A stretch of 64,000 nucleotides of DNA from Cyathus striatus (GCA_025738555.1 JAOVFP010000007.1:806001-870000), one strand, 5' to 3'. Positions 24,583 to 35,740 are shown, counted from the first letter of the stretch. Program-made: numbers and translations. The notes: generated from the letters alone by a model not told the origin.

Positions 24583-26879
24583 TACCAAGTATTAGTAACA
24601 TGTAAACTAAGTAATAAAGAAATAACTTGCCATTTTCGATTGATTGGACCATTGCTCCCCAAGGTCCATGTGCTTTTATTAACTGGTTATAAATATCCTT
24701 GCTCTCATGTGAAAGCTTTGAGTAAATTGGCAATGGATGATTGTGAGGTGTGCTTTTGTGTACAACAACAACCTTATGAATTGTATCACTGACAGGGACA
24801 TAAATCAGTTGATATGATTTGCATGGATGATGCTTCATTTCACTGCAAATGGCAACTCCATTAACAATGTGAGAAATTGCTGTTAGGACATGTAAATTAA
24901 CTTGACTATAATGAGTAAAAAGTGTCAAACTTACAGCAGTGCTTTAGTCGTCCCCCAATTGATGATGAAATAATTGTTGAACAAGGCTTTGTGTCATAGG
25001 TAATTGATGTCTGAGTGTCTAATGTTGTAACACTTGTTGTTGAAATGCTTCCATTGAGAAAGAGTGATGAGAGAACATCTTCATTAATGTATGGTGGAAT
25101 GGATTTGGCAGTGTGGTGGCAATCTTGCAGAGTCCATTCACTGCAGCTTATAAAGTAATTATTTTCTTCTTGTGCCTGTATAAATTATAAATGAGACAGG
25201 AGCTAGGATAGAAACCATGACACATACCTCTCTTAAAGGCTTCATGACTGGTTTCCCATTACACTGTACTTTACCTTCATGTGTGACTCAAGTACATTGC
25301 CAGGATGACTTTATAACATTAAACCATCTATTTAAACATTAGCAGACATCATAATATTTAGAGAGTAGCCAACGTACATGACTGTTTTTTCAATTGTAGA
25401 TCTTGCTTCATCTCTGTATGTTTGAATTTGAGCATTGATTAGTGGCTTGTTTGCATCTGGGTCTAGTTCATATCAAGTAACATTGAGAAGCCTAGGGTCA
25501 ACCTGTTCGCATGCCCAAATACCCTGACAGCTTAAGTGAACTCTGTGACATTCAACAGTATCAAACCCTAGGACATTTCGTATTTTTGTATGTGTATCTC
25601 CCCTCCCATTGGGTCCATAAAATGAATCCCTGTCCTATGAATGTAACATAAAGTTATCTAAGTCAGATTTATAACAGAAAGTAATACTACATACCTTTCA
25701 TTGAATTAATACATCCATTGGGATTGGTTTTCCATTGTCATCCTTTAGATTGTACTTCTCATTGCTAAGTCCAGCACATAAGCAATTGTATTGTGAGGAA
25801 TTGGCCAGGCAGTGGGAATGCCCTTCACATACTGGACAGCATCAACTTCAAGGACTTTAGAGAGTGAAACTCTCCCTTCTCTAAAGCCAGTAGTCTTGAC
25901 ATCTTTGTCAAGCCAAGTTGTAGGGGCAATAGAACTCAAAGGATTGACATCCATTGGCTCATCAACTTCAACTAATATAATGTTTGAGTCAGTATTCATT
26001 TGATTAATAGAAACTCACTATCTTCCTCTGAGTCTGTATCCTGTATTTCAATAACTTCACATCCATCCTTCTGAATAACACATGTTTTAACATTTACTGG
26101 CCTAGGGGGATGAGAAGGGGAACCACAGAGGTCAATGGTGCCAGGCCTAGGAGAGCGAAGAGAGGAACCACAAAGATCTATGATAGTATCCTCGATCTTG
26201 ACTTGACATGTGAAAGGCTCCTCCTGCTTCACACATATGCATGAAGCTGCATCAGGCACAGTTGATAGGATGCCACCATCATCATGTTGTCTGATGAATT
26301 CCTGAAGGTGAGGTACATCCACCCAATCATTTGAGAGAAAGACATCTGGGTGGTTCACCACAAATTCTTTTGATAACACCTAAGAGATGTCATTATATGA
26401 GCTTGGTCTTGAAAATACAGCTCAGAACACTTACTTGGTCATGAAATTCACATATAATGTCCTCAGAAACAGAGGCCAGAAATATGCTGTCATGTGCAGA
26501 ATGTGTTCCTGATGACATAGTTTAAAGCAGATTGATGATGAAAGTGGGGAAGTGTGGGGAGACATCATCATATGTTGTGCTCAAAATTTTCAAATATTGT
26601 TTCTCATTATTTATTATTCCTTATTATTAATCAACAAAATTTTTATTAAAGTATTTTTTAAGTACTGTGGGAAAGCAACATGGTGTATGCAATACATTGG
26701 AATTACATGGTGTATGGTGTTGCTTTTCATCCATCCTGCATTTTATATTTTGAGTTCTCAGATTTGGCCATCACACTCTGTGACATATTGTGAAATGTCA
26801 CTAAAATATCACACAATGTCACACTTATATGTAGGGACTAACACAGGTTAGTGAATTTGAGCTCTTTACACTGAGCCAT

Positions 26880-27075
26880 GTGTTCCATACGGAATCCATA
26901 CGGATCCGCACAGATTATGAAGATTCCATATGGAATCCGTGCAAATTCTGTAATTAGTAAATTGGCTGGGACTTCACTTTAAATTTGTAATTATTCTGCA
27001 TGGATTCCTTACGGAATCTGTATGGATTGGTAAATTCCATAACAAAGACTTACACGGAATCCGTATGGACCTCTT
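26880..27075. repeat. Palindrome-rich short repeat (CCATACGGAATCC words)
   Basis: Words such as CCATACGGAATCC, TTCCATATGGAA and GGAATCCGTATGGACCTCTT recur in both orientations. A related segment lies at 34,857-35,046 and ends with CCATACAGACCTCTT, so this is a dispersed short family, possibly SINE-like or a decayed MITE. Confidence 0.6.
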
Positions 27076-27109
27076 ATCTTATCTGTAATTATCATATGTA
27101 TTTAGTAAA

Positions 27110-27200
27110 ATAACATACCATAGCGTGAATTGAACCCCTAGCCTCCAATTGCTTTGTCAGCAAACATATGGCACGCTAAACCAGCTGAGCCAACACAGCC
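27110..27200 (-). repeat. tRNA-derived SINE head, minus strand
   Basis: On the minus strand TGGCTCAGCTGG (about 27,193) fits the A box and GGGGTTCAATTCA (about 27,137) the B box. They are ~45 bases apart, as in a tRNA. The T-arm stem does not pair properly, so a functional tRNA is unlikely. The palindrome-rich segment 26,880-27,075 may be its body. Confidence 0.55.
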
Positions 27201-27297
27201 TTTAGACATAACCGCTGACTATGTCACATGTCATCGCTGTCACTGGCCGTCGGTGACTGGTGACTGGTGCCGGTGACGTGTCACCACTGTGCTTCTC

Positions 27298-27360
27298 ACC
27301 GTTGTCACTCTCCACCCCCACCGTTGTCACTCTCCACCCCCACCGTTGTCACTCCTCACC
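27298..27360. repeat. 22-bp tandem repeat, three copies
   Basis: CACCGTTGTCACTCTCCACC-type units follow one another at 27,298, 27,320 and 27,342. They form the left edge of the GC-rich block. Confidence 0.85.
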
Positions 27361-27540
27361 CCTACTTGGGTCTCTCGTCCTTCGCCACCTTGCTCGACAA
27401 CAACACCCACATTTCGTTGCCTCCCCTTGTCCCTCGCCACCTCGCTCGACGGCAATGTCGCCACGTCAACGCCCGCGCTTCGCTGCCCCCCCTTGTCCCT
27501 TGCTGCCTCGCCTCGCAAACGACAAGTGCGCGGCTTCTCT

Positions 27541-28290
27541 CCTCCCCTTGCACCTCATCTGGCAAATGACGAGGTGCCATTCGTCCTCCTCCCCCTGCAC
27601 CTCGTCTCGCAAGTGACAAGGTGGTGCTCGTCTTCCCCCCCCTGCACCTCGTCTCGCAAGTGACAAGGTGGTGCTCGTCTTCCCCCCCCTTGCACCTCGT
27701 CTGGCAAACTACGAGGTGCTGCTTGTCCTCCTCCCCCTGCACCTTGTCTCGCAAGTGACAAGGTGCCGCTCGTCTTCCCCCTCCTTGCACCTTGTCTGGC
27801 AAACGACGAGGTGCCGCTCGTCCTCCTCCCCCTGCACCTCATCTGGCAAACGACAAGGTGCTGCTCGTCCTCCCCCCCTTGCACCTTGTCTCGCAAGTGA
27901 CGAGGTGCTGCTCGTCCTCCTCCCCCTGCACCTTGTCTCGCAAGTGACGAGGTGCTGTTCGTCCTTTCCCCCTGCACCTTGTCTCGCAAGTGACGAGGTG
28001 TTTCGTCTCCTCCCCACCCCCTGCACCTTGTCTGGCAAACGACGAGGTGCTGCCATTCCGCCTTCCCCCTGCACCTTGTCTCGCAAGTGATGAGGTGTTT
28101 CATCTCCTCCCCACCCCCTGCACCTTGTCTGGCAAACGATGAGGTGCCATTCTGCCTTCCCCCCTGCACCTTGTCTTGCAAGTGACGAGGTGTTCCGTCT
28201 CCTCCCCCCCTGCACCTCGTCTTGCAAATGACAAGGTGCTGTTCTCTCCTCTCCCCCTACATCCTTGTCTCGCAAGCGACGAGGAAGAGC
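27541..28290. repeat. 47-bp hairpin minisatellite, about 16 copies
   Basis: TGCACC recurs every ~47 bases from 27,549 to ~28,256. Each unit contains CACC(T/C)(C/T)GTC, an 8-base loop and GAC(G/A)AGGTG, which can form a 9-bp hairpin, followed by a C-rich spacer. Because 47 is not a multiple of three, each frame passes through all phases of the unit. All minus-strand frames stay largely open, giving ORFs of 146, 208 and 378 codons with LVTCETRCRG-like repeats. I treat these as by-products of the repeat, not genes. The block is CpG-rich inside a CpG-poor surrounding. Confidence 0.9.
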
Positions 28291-28650
28291 GAAGGAAGGG
28301 AAGGGGAAAAGCGAGGGGAGGGGAGAGCGAGGGGAGGGGATGAGAGAGGATGTGTGAGCGACGGGAGAGGAGGGGGAGGAGGGGTGAGCAACGGGAGGGG
28401 GGGGAAGGGGATCGGGGGAAGAGGAGGGGAGAGGATAGCGAAGGGAGAGGATAGCGAAGGGAGAGGATAGTGAAGGGAGAGGATAGCGAAGGGAAGGGGA
28501 GGGGAGGGGAGGGGGCGTGGCAATGGTGTCGCCATCTTGCTGCCATAGCGAAGGATGGAGAGGGATAGCGAAGGATGGGGAGGGATAACGAGGGATGGGG
28601 AGGGACAGCGAGGGATGGGGACAGCGAGGGGAGGGAAGGGGATGGTGATG
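28280..28650. repeat. Purine-rich low-complexity tract with G-quadruplex potential
   Basis: The plus strand is almost wholly G and A. A 17-bp word GAGAGGATAGCGAAGGG repeats around 28,430-28,490, and related ~20-bp words follow. At 28,491-28,515 five runs of three or more G are separated by single A or AA, a strong G-quadruplex pattern. Confidence 0.85.
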
Positions 28651-28745
28651 GATCCCATCGTTGCCCCCTTCGACGTCCTCCCCCTTGATGCGCGCTACTG
28701 CCTGCGTATGCATGTTGTTGCACCCGTTTGCCCCCCCCCCTCTAC

Positions 28746-29325
28746 CCATTGTTGCCTGCCGTTCAGTATATTGTAGACTAGTGTACTTAGATAGAAATAT
28801 GTACCATATAGATAGAAAGACAATACATATAGTTACGATATTCATTCAGAGAAGTGCTACAGTGAGATTCCAGATACAAAGACAATACATAAAATTATGA
28901 TATTCATTCTGATGTGTTACAGTGAGATTCCTGTTGTTGACAACAGACTTCCCTGAGAGCTCATTTATATTTATGTATGATCACTTGCTATCGAAGTTTG
29001 TATGTGTAGGCGATTTCACATGAAATCGCCTACATCTTATTTTTGGGCTCATCAATGTTGTGATCGCTTACATTTTTCTCTCACACTTCATTTGCTTAAT
29101 CAATCAACATTGTCATCGCTCATGCCATTCCCTTATACTATTTATAGATTAGCTGTCAAATCATGATGTCACGTACACAAGAATAAAAATAAATGGTGTG
29201 AACATTCTGTTGCCTTTAGATCTTCACATGCCTCATCCCTCTTTCTCTCCCTTACCACTATCATCACCACTCATCCACCCACATCCACTCACATCAGAAC
29301 ATATCAGAGCTCACTTCAACATACC
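28746..29325. other. AT-rich upstream region of the cargo gene
   Basis: No gene. It contains a ~60-bp tandem duplication (28,816-28,873 and 28,876-28,931, sharing ACAATACATA and CAGTGAGATTCC), the palindrome at 29,005-29,034 and a TATA-like CTATTTATAGATT near 29,138. Pyrimidine-rich sequence leads to the ATG at 29,326. Confidence 0.6.
29005..29034. promoter_or_regulatory. 30-bp palindrome upstream of the cargo gene
   Basis: Two perfect 14-base arms, TGTAGGCGATTTCA and TGAAATCGCCTACA, are separated by CA. It lies ~290 bases before the cargo-gene ATG and contains two CpGs although nearby DNA has almost none. A dimeric protein-binding site is a reasonable guess; function is not shown. Confidence 0.5.
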
Positions 29326-31632
29326 ATGCCCCCTCGCAGATCTACTAGGAAAAAATCTACCAGTGTTAATGCCACTACAATCAGTGGCAATACTGACAAT
29401 TCACCAGAACCTTCAAATGCTCGCAAGCATGCTGTCTCCTCCACTGAAGCTACTACTCAGCCTGCTAAAAAGAAGGGTAAAAAGGACAGTACTGTAGATG
29501 AAGAATCTGAGGGGAACAGTGCTAAGAAGAGGAAGGGAAAGAAGGGAAGAGGACGGTATGTAATAATTCACTTATAAAATCACATTTTAATCATTTATAT
29601 TTCTTTTTCAGTAAATCTGCAACACAACGCATTACTGAAGATGCTAGAGCTGGCTCACCATTTAAGTTAACAAGAGCAGAACAAAATATTGTGGATGATG
29701 GCACCTCTGTTGCCCCTCCTAAGCAGATCCACAATGCGGCTGTTAGTTTGCTTCCTGCTAGTGAGACTCAAGTTGCTACTAGTGGTCATATCCATTGCTC
29801 TGAGGTACTTGAAAATGAAAGCACAGAAAGTGAGATCATAAATGAAGATACTAGTGCTGGTGAAAATGCTAGTAATAACTCCTCTGATAGAAGTGGCAGT
29901 GAGTTTGAAGAAGTTAGCTCTAAGCACAACAAGAGCAATAAAGATACTGGTAACCAGACCAGCAAGGGTACTCACAACAAAGACAGTGAGGATACTGGTA
30001 ACCAGACCAGCAAGGATGCTCACAACAAGAGCAGTGAGAATACTGGTAATCAGACCAGTAAGGATAATCACAATGAGAGCAGTGAGAATACTGGTAGTCA
30101 GACCAGTAAGGATAATCACAATGAGAGCAGTGAGAATACTGGTAGTCAGACCAGTAAGGATAATCACAATGAGAGCAGTGAGAATACTGGTAGTCAGACT
30201 AGTAAGGATACTCATAAGGATATGTCCAACATTGAAAGTCTAAGTGAGCATGAGAATGCAGATGACCATATAACTGATGTTCACATGGCATCTCCACCAA
30301 AGACACAGACTTACAATCTACAAGGATCTTCTCATGTGACTGGTAAGTATCTAATTTCTCTAATATATGATAACAAATAACAAGCTATTTAGGTGGATTT
30401 ATGCGCCATCATGCACAGGGTAATGTTTATAACAGTGCTGACTTTCTGGAAATTGAGAAGCAGTCAACCTATCTAGAACATGTCAAAGGAATCGTATACC
30501 TTTACATTTCAAAGCTAGATCCAACAAATCTGAAGGTTATAAACATGAACTCAATGACTTTCATTAAGATTCCTGTTTCAGTAAATTCAATGGAACCTGT
30601 TATGAAAGGACTGGCAAAGAAATATGAACCTATTGCTGATTCTAATCAGTGGTTTTATGTTGTTGATAGTGACAGCCCACATTGGCATCTTTTGGGTAAC
30701 TTTGAATGTGCTATTGAGGAAAATGAGGAATTTACATGGATTCAGCAAGGAAATTATGTTTTACATGTATTATGTGTAAGTGATATTTTTATGTATTTTT
30801 ACAGCTCCAAACTCAACTATACAAATAGTCTTCTTTTCGTCCTTCAGGTCAAGAGTCCACACCAATTACATTTCAGTCTCGCTCTGCATCTCTTTCCACT
30901 TGCAATTGATCTGTATCAATGGCTCCATCTGCTGTAACAGAAGCTGCTGCTGAGTCTCAAGTCATTGCTGCCCGTCTTGGTGTCCGTGCAGATGAACTTA
31001 GCTGCACATTTGAGGATGGAATTAGAGGCCAATATAAGAAGTACATGCTGGCTCTTAAGTATCTGGATATATATAACTCAATGGCAAGGAACAACCAATG
31101 GCAAGGGAAACCACCAAGAAAGAAGGAAATCATTGACATTTTCCTGTCCTATTCATACTTTCAGTCTAATCACTCAAAGCTTTTTACAAAGCTATCAGAT
31201 TATCCTCTTTTAAGCAAATGGATGGAGGGAAATGATGATGCTCCATCTGACCTGGAAGCATGGGGATATGAGAAGTCCCAAAAATATACATTTGAGGACC
31301 TTAAGACATTTTATGAGAATGGAGGGACACTTGATCCTGACAGAGCAGTAAGAAAGAAAGTGAAGGGAAAGGGAAAGGGAAAGGGAAAAGTTAAAAGCAA
31401 ACAGGAGGAGTCAGATGATGAGGAGTCAGATGATGATGATGGTGATGATGATGATGAGAATGAGGATGATGATGATGATGAGGAGGAGGAGGAGGAAATG
31501 GAAAAGAATAAGAATAAGAATAATAAGAGAAAGGACAAGCAAATGGAGAAAGGGAAGGGTAAAGGGAAGGGTAAAGGTAAAGGAAAGGATAAGGAAGTTA
31601 AGAAGGCTTCTAAGAAGAAAGCTAAAGAGTAA
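29326..31632 (+). pseudogene. Unrecognised basic/acidic cargo gene with two in-frame stops
   Basis: Exons 29,326-29,555, 29,612-30,342, 30,393-30,775 and 30,805-31,632 join in frame through GT..AG introns of 29-56 bases, giving about 723 codons. The N-terminus is Ser/Thr-rich and lysine-rich. Residues ~210-300 carry a ~20-codon repeat of the form NTG(S/N)QTSKDNHNESSE. A compact folded-looking region follows (30,393-30,775). The last exon has a segment with PRKKEIIDIFLSYSYF and DAPSDLEAWGYEKS, then a long acidic run and GKGKGK/KKASKKK basic tail. In-frame TAG (30,826) and TGA (30,907) break it; the TGA follows a pattern of lost CGA. The ORF 30,919-31,632 (237 residues) could be translated alone. 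It resembles basidiomycete hypothetical proteins, function unknown, and lies 93 bases before the KDZ gene. Confidence 0.6.
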
Positions 31633-31724
31633 GCTGATTTTATTTTGAATGAATTTTTTTTTCATTTTTAAAATGTAGTATAAAATTTGAGATCTTTGTA
31701 TTCTGTCACATATGCCAAATTCTT

Positions 31725-34669
31725 ATGCATCTATTCCTGCAAAAAAAATGTGTCTTGTATAGTTTTGTAACTGGATGTTCCACTCTAATGGAATTTGTTC
31801 ATATTTTTACAACACTTTGGAGATCTAAAGATTGGATGAATTTTAAGAACCCAACTATAAATTTGCACATATGGATTATTTTAATAATGTTGCCAGGAGT
31901 ATCAGCAAACATGCAGCCCTTTCCTGATATATCATTTAAAACTTTTAGCAAATTTATCAATAATAATTATAGTTCAGAAATCTCCTTATCAACAGCCTTA
32001 GTAATACTATTTACAGTTACACACAACTGTGACTTATTAAGTCTTCATGCATGGCAACACAATCCTAGATATCCTCAGGAGAATAATGTACAAATGACTG
32101 CTTGGATGCTTACCTTATCTCGAGCTTTACAAGAACAACTTGGGGAGAGATGTAACAAATTGTTTAAAGGTGAACCTGGTGACCAAGCAGATACTACTTT
32201 GGCACTGAGCTTGGATAAATTAATGAAGACTCTAAAGCTTAATCCATGTGAATCATCTGGCAAATTTAAAGGAAACTTAAAGTCAGTATCTCATAAAGAG
32301 ATTTCACCATCATTTGTTATTTGTCCTGTAACTGCTGTATGTCAAACAAATACATGCCCCCCATTAGCATTGCACTTATCAACAAGTATAAGAGATATTC
32401 CTTGAGTTACTTTAATTCAGGGTACTGAAACAATAAAAAATGTTCAAGTACTTACAGGAATCTGCAATAAATGTAAAACACAATACTCAGCTGATAGAGA
32501 GAAAGTTTCAATTCCTAATAAAAAAGTACTTGAGTTTACCTCAATTCTGCAAAGTATGTTAAAGTGGGACAGTCACTGTGGGTGGACAGAATATTTTCAA
32601 ATGCAGCTGTCAATGCAATCTATAGCTTTCATGCATCAGCTGCTGCTTACACTCAATTTTGGAATAATAGCTTTTCTGATGAACAAAGCATCACCCACAG
32701 ACATATTTGGCAGGCATTCATTCAAGAAACTGTTAGAGCCTTAGCTGCTGTGCAAGGCATAAATTTGGAAGTTGAAGATGGACTTTCAATTGATAATCTT
32801 ACACATGAAGCTTATTCTTTACTTGGTGATAATGGAATCATTCGATCTGCTGATAAGCACACTTGTGCTGAGTGTACACATGTCTACCAAGACAGATCTA
32901 ATGTAACATCAGAAGTTGACTCTGCTGGTGTAGTAGGAATTGATGAAAACAGATCAGTTCCTGATCTTGTACAATCAGAAAGTACCCAGGAAGATATGAA
33001 TTCTGTAAATGTACAAGCAGCAGTAGCAGATATGGAAAATAATGATTCTACAATAAATGAGAATGAGTATGCACCTGTAAAAATGGTGGTACTGAATGGT
33101 ATTATAATGGGCCCAACACACTGTGCATTTGAAGGGTGTACAAGTGAGTTGCATAATGCATGTGGAGGTGTTTTTTGTGAAGTACATGAAGCCTTTTATG
33201 GTGCATGCTGTCATATTCAAGGTTGTACTAATATGAAAAAGCAAGGTACACAGGCTTGTAATGATCACCAAGCTGAGTGGACAAGATTTCAATCAACTTG
33301 CCATTCTTCTTATCAAGCTGGTGTAAGGAGAATGCTTCACCGCCCAGGAGAACAGAATGAATGGAGTACAGTTAGACCAAGAAATTCTCAGCCACATGAT
33401 GAACCACAACAATCATCAAATAGAAAAATAAAAAACTACTTTACTCCAGGCAAATACTACTGTGTTGAGACAATATGTGCACCTTGTGGAGTGGTTATTG
33501 CCTGGACAAAATTTGAGGATGCTGAATCACCATACAATATCATGAAGTTCCTTGAGAAGGTATTCCCTACTGAAGAATCTAGGCCAGATTATGTATGTAT
33601 TGATAAGGCACGCTTGGTTCTAAGATATCTTCTTCATGAAGATCGAAGAGAGCAGTGGAATACATGGAAAAAAACTACAAGGTTTAGTGTGGACAGCTAT
33701 CATTACACAGGACACAGAGTATCAGATTATCTCTGCAGAATATTTTGTAATCCTGCACCATTAGATGGATCAGCTCCAAATCTGGTTATTACTGACTTTG
33801 ATAAGAATGGACATCCATATTTGAAAAGAGCTTTTAATACACAGGTAAGAGCATATATAATAATGATATAAGATGTTTTAATAACTACTTCTTAATAATA
33901 GGCATGTGAACAGCTCAATGCTTGGCTTGGTGGCTTTGAATCCATTTTTTTTAAAATGGCACCACATAACTTTGATTGGTTTCTGCATGCCATGTTATTT
34001 TATCATAGCAAACATGTTATACAAAGGCAGGAAAGAAGAAAGAGACAGGAAGCTACTGATAAGGTAGGGGACACTTTGATCCAGCACCCTTACATAATCC
34101 AAATTCTGGTCCTCACAGACTCAGAAATTCTTTCCTCACACATCATTTATATGAAAATCTAACTCCAACATTTGATAGCTTTCAGTAATAAAAGCAGAAT
34201 GTTGGAAATATTTTCTGTAAATCTTGAGTACAGCTGAAGTAATTTCAGGTGCAAGTTTTTGAGTAGTAAAAGGCTTAAAACATCATATTATTGCATATCT
34301 AAATATTTGGAAGGCATTTGGATTTTTTGACCTCAAACATTTTGCACCTTATGTAATACAATTATGATTATGTAATGTGCTTACATGTGACATAGTGTAA
34401 CATAATGTCACACTGTGTGACAGTGACAACCATCTACACATATCTTTCAGCAGAACTGTATGAGATATTTGCTGCAGTTTGCTTAGTATAGTATATATCT
34501 GAGAAGGTAGCATCTAAGAATATCACATCCAGGCAAAAATGATGGTGTATAATTTTTTTTATTTTCCTGAACCAAAGATTTTGCACCTCTTGGTGCTTAC
34601 TAAGCAGATTACATAAGGGTGCTGGATTGCAGTGTCCTCTACCTTATTGAAGTGCAAGGTGATGTAGTA

Positions 34670-34705
<36 letters not shown>

Positions 34706-34735
34706 AGTTTTCCAGCTGATGATATTGTTCTTTAA
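31725..34735 (+). pseudogene. KDZ-type transposase pseudogene with CxC5- and CxC6-like cysteine clusters
   Basis: The N-terminal part (31,725-32,405) leads into a CxC5-like cluster (C..VC....C near 32,325, then GICNKCKTQYSADRE near 32,458). A region VGQSLWVDRIFSNA.. follows from 32,564. The CxC6-like cluster (HCAFEGC, FC.VH, CC...GC, QAC..H) is at 33,118-33,275. The transposase core shows GIDENRSVP, VVLNGIIMGPTHC, YVCIDKARL, VDSYHY and CEQLNAWLGG. A 57-base intron (33,845-33,901) separates the last exon. Damage: TGA at 32,403 where the family has Arg, a one-base loss near 32,562, and a MITE at 34,062-34,644. Removing the MITE restores an in-frame aspartate-rich tail to TAA at 34,733. The start is uncertain. 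Family known from fungal KDZ transposons (Iyer et al. 2014). Confidence 0.88.
34062..34644. mobile_element. 583-bp MITE in the last exon of the KDZ gene
   Basis: Ends AGGTAGGGGACACT (34,062) and AGTGTCCTCTACCT (34,644) are inverted repeats, followed by CCAGCACCCTTA-type words on both sides. TA flanks it at 34,060-34,061 and 34,645-34,646. The middle has TGTGACA words like the 593-bp MITE, so the two are sister subfamilies. Deleting it with one TA gives GAT ATT GAA GTG and an open frame to the stop. Confidence 0.93.
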
Positions 34736-35740
34736 AAAAATACATACATAGTTTTACATTTTAGCCAACTATAGGTAGAAATGATTATGAATTAACATTT
34801 TTTTGTAGTGTTCATTGAGATCTTAAATAGGAAAATTAAGGTATTAAACAGATCTTACAGATTCTGCATAAATCCACACAGAATCCATGCAGAATATGTA
34901 TGGAATGTGCACAGAATTATCACCTATAATAATAAAAATAGCCACTATATAAATTCTGTATAGTATCTATACAGGTCTGTACGGATCTGTACAGAATTTT
35001 CGGATTCCGTGCGGATTCTGTACGGATCTGTGCAGATCCATACAGACCTCTTGGGGGAGTGTAAATTACTGGTGAATTTTGGGTTATTACCTGAAATTCC
35101 CTAATCCATGTGGGTTGGGACCCATCCGGGTGATGCACGGGTGTAACCCGCAGGTTAAGAGGGATCTGCAGGTTAAAAATAGAATATTACTCAGCCAGTG
35201 TGCAATGACAGACTTCCCTAAGGTTCTGTGAAATAAGTGTTATTTTGAGAATGTGAGATTGACTGGCTAGCTGAAATTGCAATGTATTGTGGTAACAAAT
35301 ATTATTCAGGAAATTATGGACTAAAATAACTCTTATAGGTGATTATTAAATGAAAAGCTTATTTGTTGATCCTGTAGTGTATATTAGTGTACTCCTACCT
35401 ATGCAAATCTTTTGTTTCAAGCTGTACTGAACTGCCAGTATCTTGCAGTGTATATTAGTGTACTTCTACCTATGCAAATATTTCAGTTCATTATGTATTG
35501 GAATGTTTTTTGAGTAGTATATTGGTATTTGATAATAAATTCAATTAGGGAAGACAATTATGAAGTAATTGACTTCAAATCATCACTAAATCAACACTAC
35601 AAATTAAATTAAAAGTAGCTAGGCTCTACATAGGGTTCAAAGAAGCAGGTGAGTGCAGGTAAGTGTGCACCCAACCCAAATTTGTTGGTCACCCACAGGT
35701 GGCACCCAGATATAGCCCAGATTCACCCATGTTAGACTGA
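34736..35740. other. AT-rich spacer with short repeats, no gene
   Basis: The palindrome-rich short repeat occurs at 34,857-35,046. A ~68-bp duplication with GTGTATATTAGTGTACT(C/T)CTACC lies at 35,376-35,510. A GGGT-rich segment around 35,100-35,160 and 35,640-35,745 resembles the ends of hAT elements but shows no clear boundaries. Confidence 0.6.

Larger units (their letters stand above)
20420..26518 (-). pseudogene. MULE-like DDE transposase pseudogene, two elements inserted
   Basis: Exon 1 (26,518-26,435, 28 codons) splices in frame to 26,379. Further pieces in the expected order are: an acidic N-terminal region; a zinc-binding-like segment ending with HNHP near 24,760, typical of WRKY/GCM or FLYWCH modules joined to MULE transposases; APTTTLILQGETPALHD near 23,950; EVDHTFKHVHGYNEWE near 23,230, whose D fits the first catalytic acid; GGNLLCMNADLE near 21,690, whose D fits the second; a WWSHK..ILPSVVKS segment near 21,270; a coiled tail near 21,000; and a last exon at 20,644-20,420 joined by a GTGAGT..TCTAG intron. 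It is broken by a frameshift at 25,996 and in-frame stops near 21,788, 21,262 and 20,855. The family assignment rests on remembered basidiomycete homologues. Confidence 0.75.
26519..27229. other. CpG-poor spacer with MITE fragment and short repeats
   Basis: No gene. From ~26,740 to 26,832 the sequence is the complement of the middle of the 593-bp MITE (24,247-24,342). It is followed by a palindrome-rich repeat (26,880-27,075) and a tRNA-like segment (27,110-27,200). Confidence 0.6.

Noticed and set aside
27110..27200. Functional tRNA gene on the minus strand
   Set aside because: The A and B boxes fit, but the acceptor and T stems do not pair, so a tRNA-derived repeat is more likely.
27541..28290. 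CRISPR-like array of hairpins
   Set aside because: The setting is eukaryotic (introns, WD40 NLR, hAT and KDZ elements); spacers are as repetitive as the hairpins, so this is a minisatellite.
27709..28845. 378-codon minus-strand ORF (and 208-, 207- and 146-codon neighbours) over the GC-rich block
   Set aside because: The frames are produced by the 47-bp satellite and the purine tract, lie in all phases, lack any domain or splice support, and have strongly repetitive composition.
29667..30215. 182-codon minus-strand ORF with repeated TSILTALIVIILTGL
   Set aside because: It is the antisense shadow of the Asn/Ser/Thr repeat in the cargo gene.
29326..31632. TET/JBP dioxygenase cargo, expected beside fungal KDZ transposases
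   Set aside because: No HxD ... H iron-binding pattern or other dioxygenase motif can be seen in any exon of this gene or elsewhere in the window.
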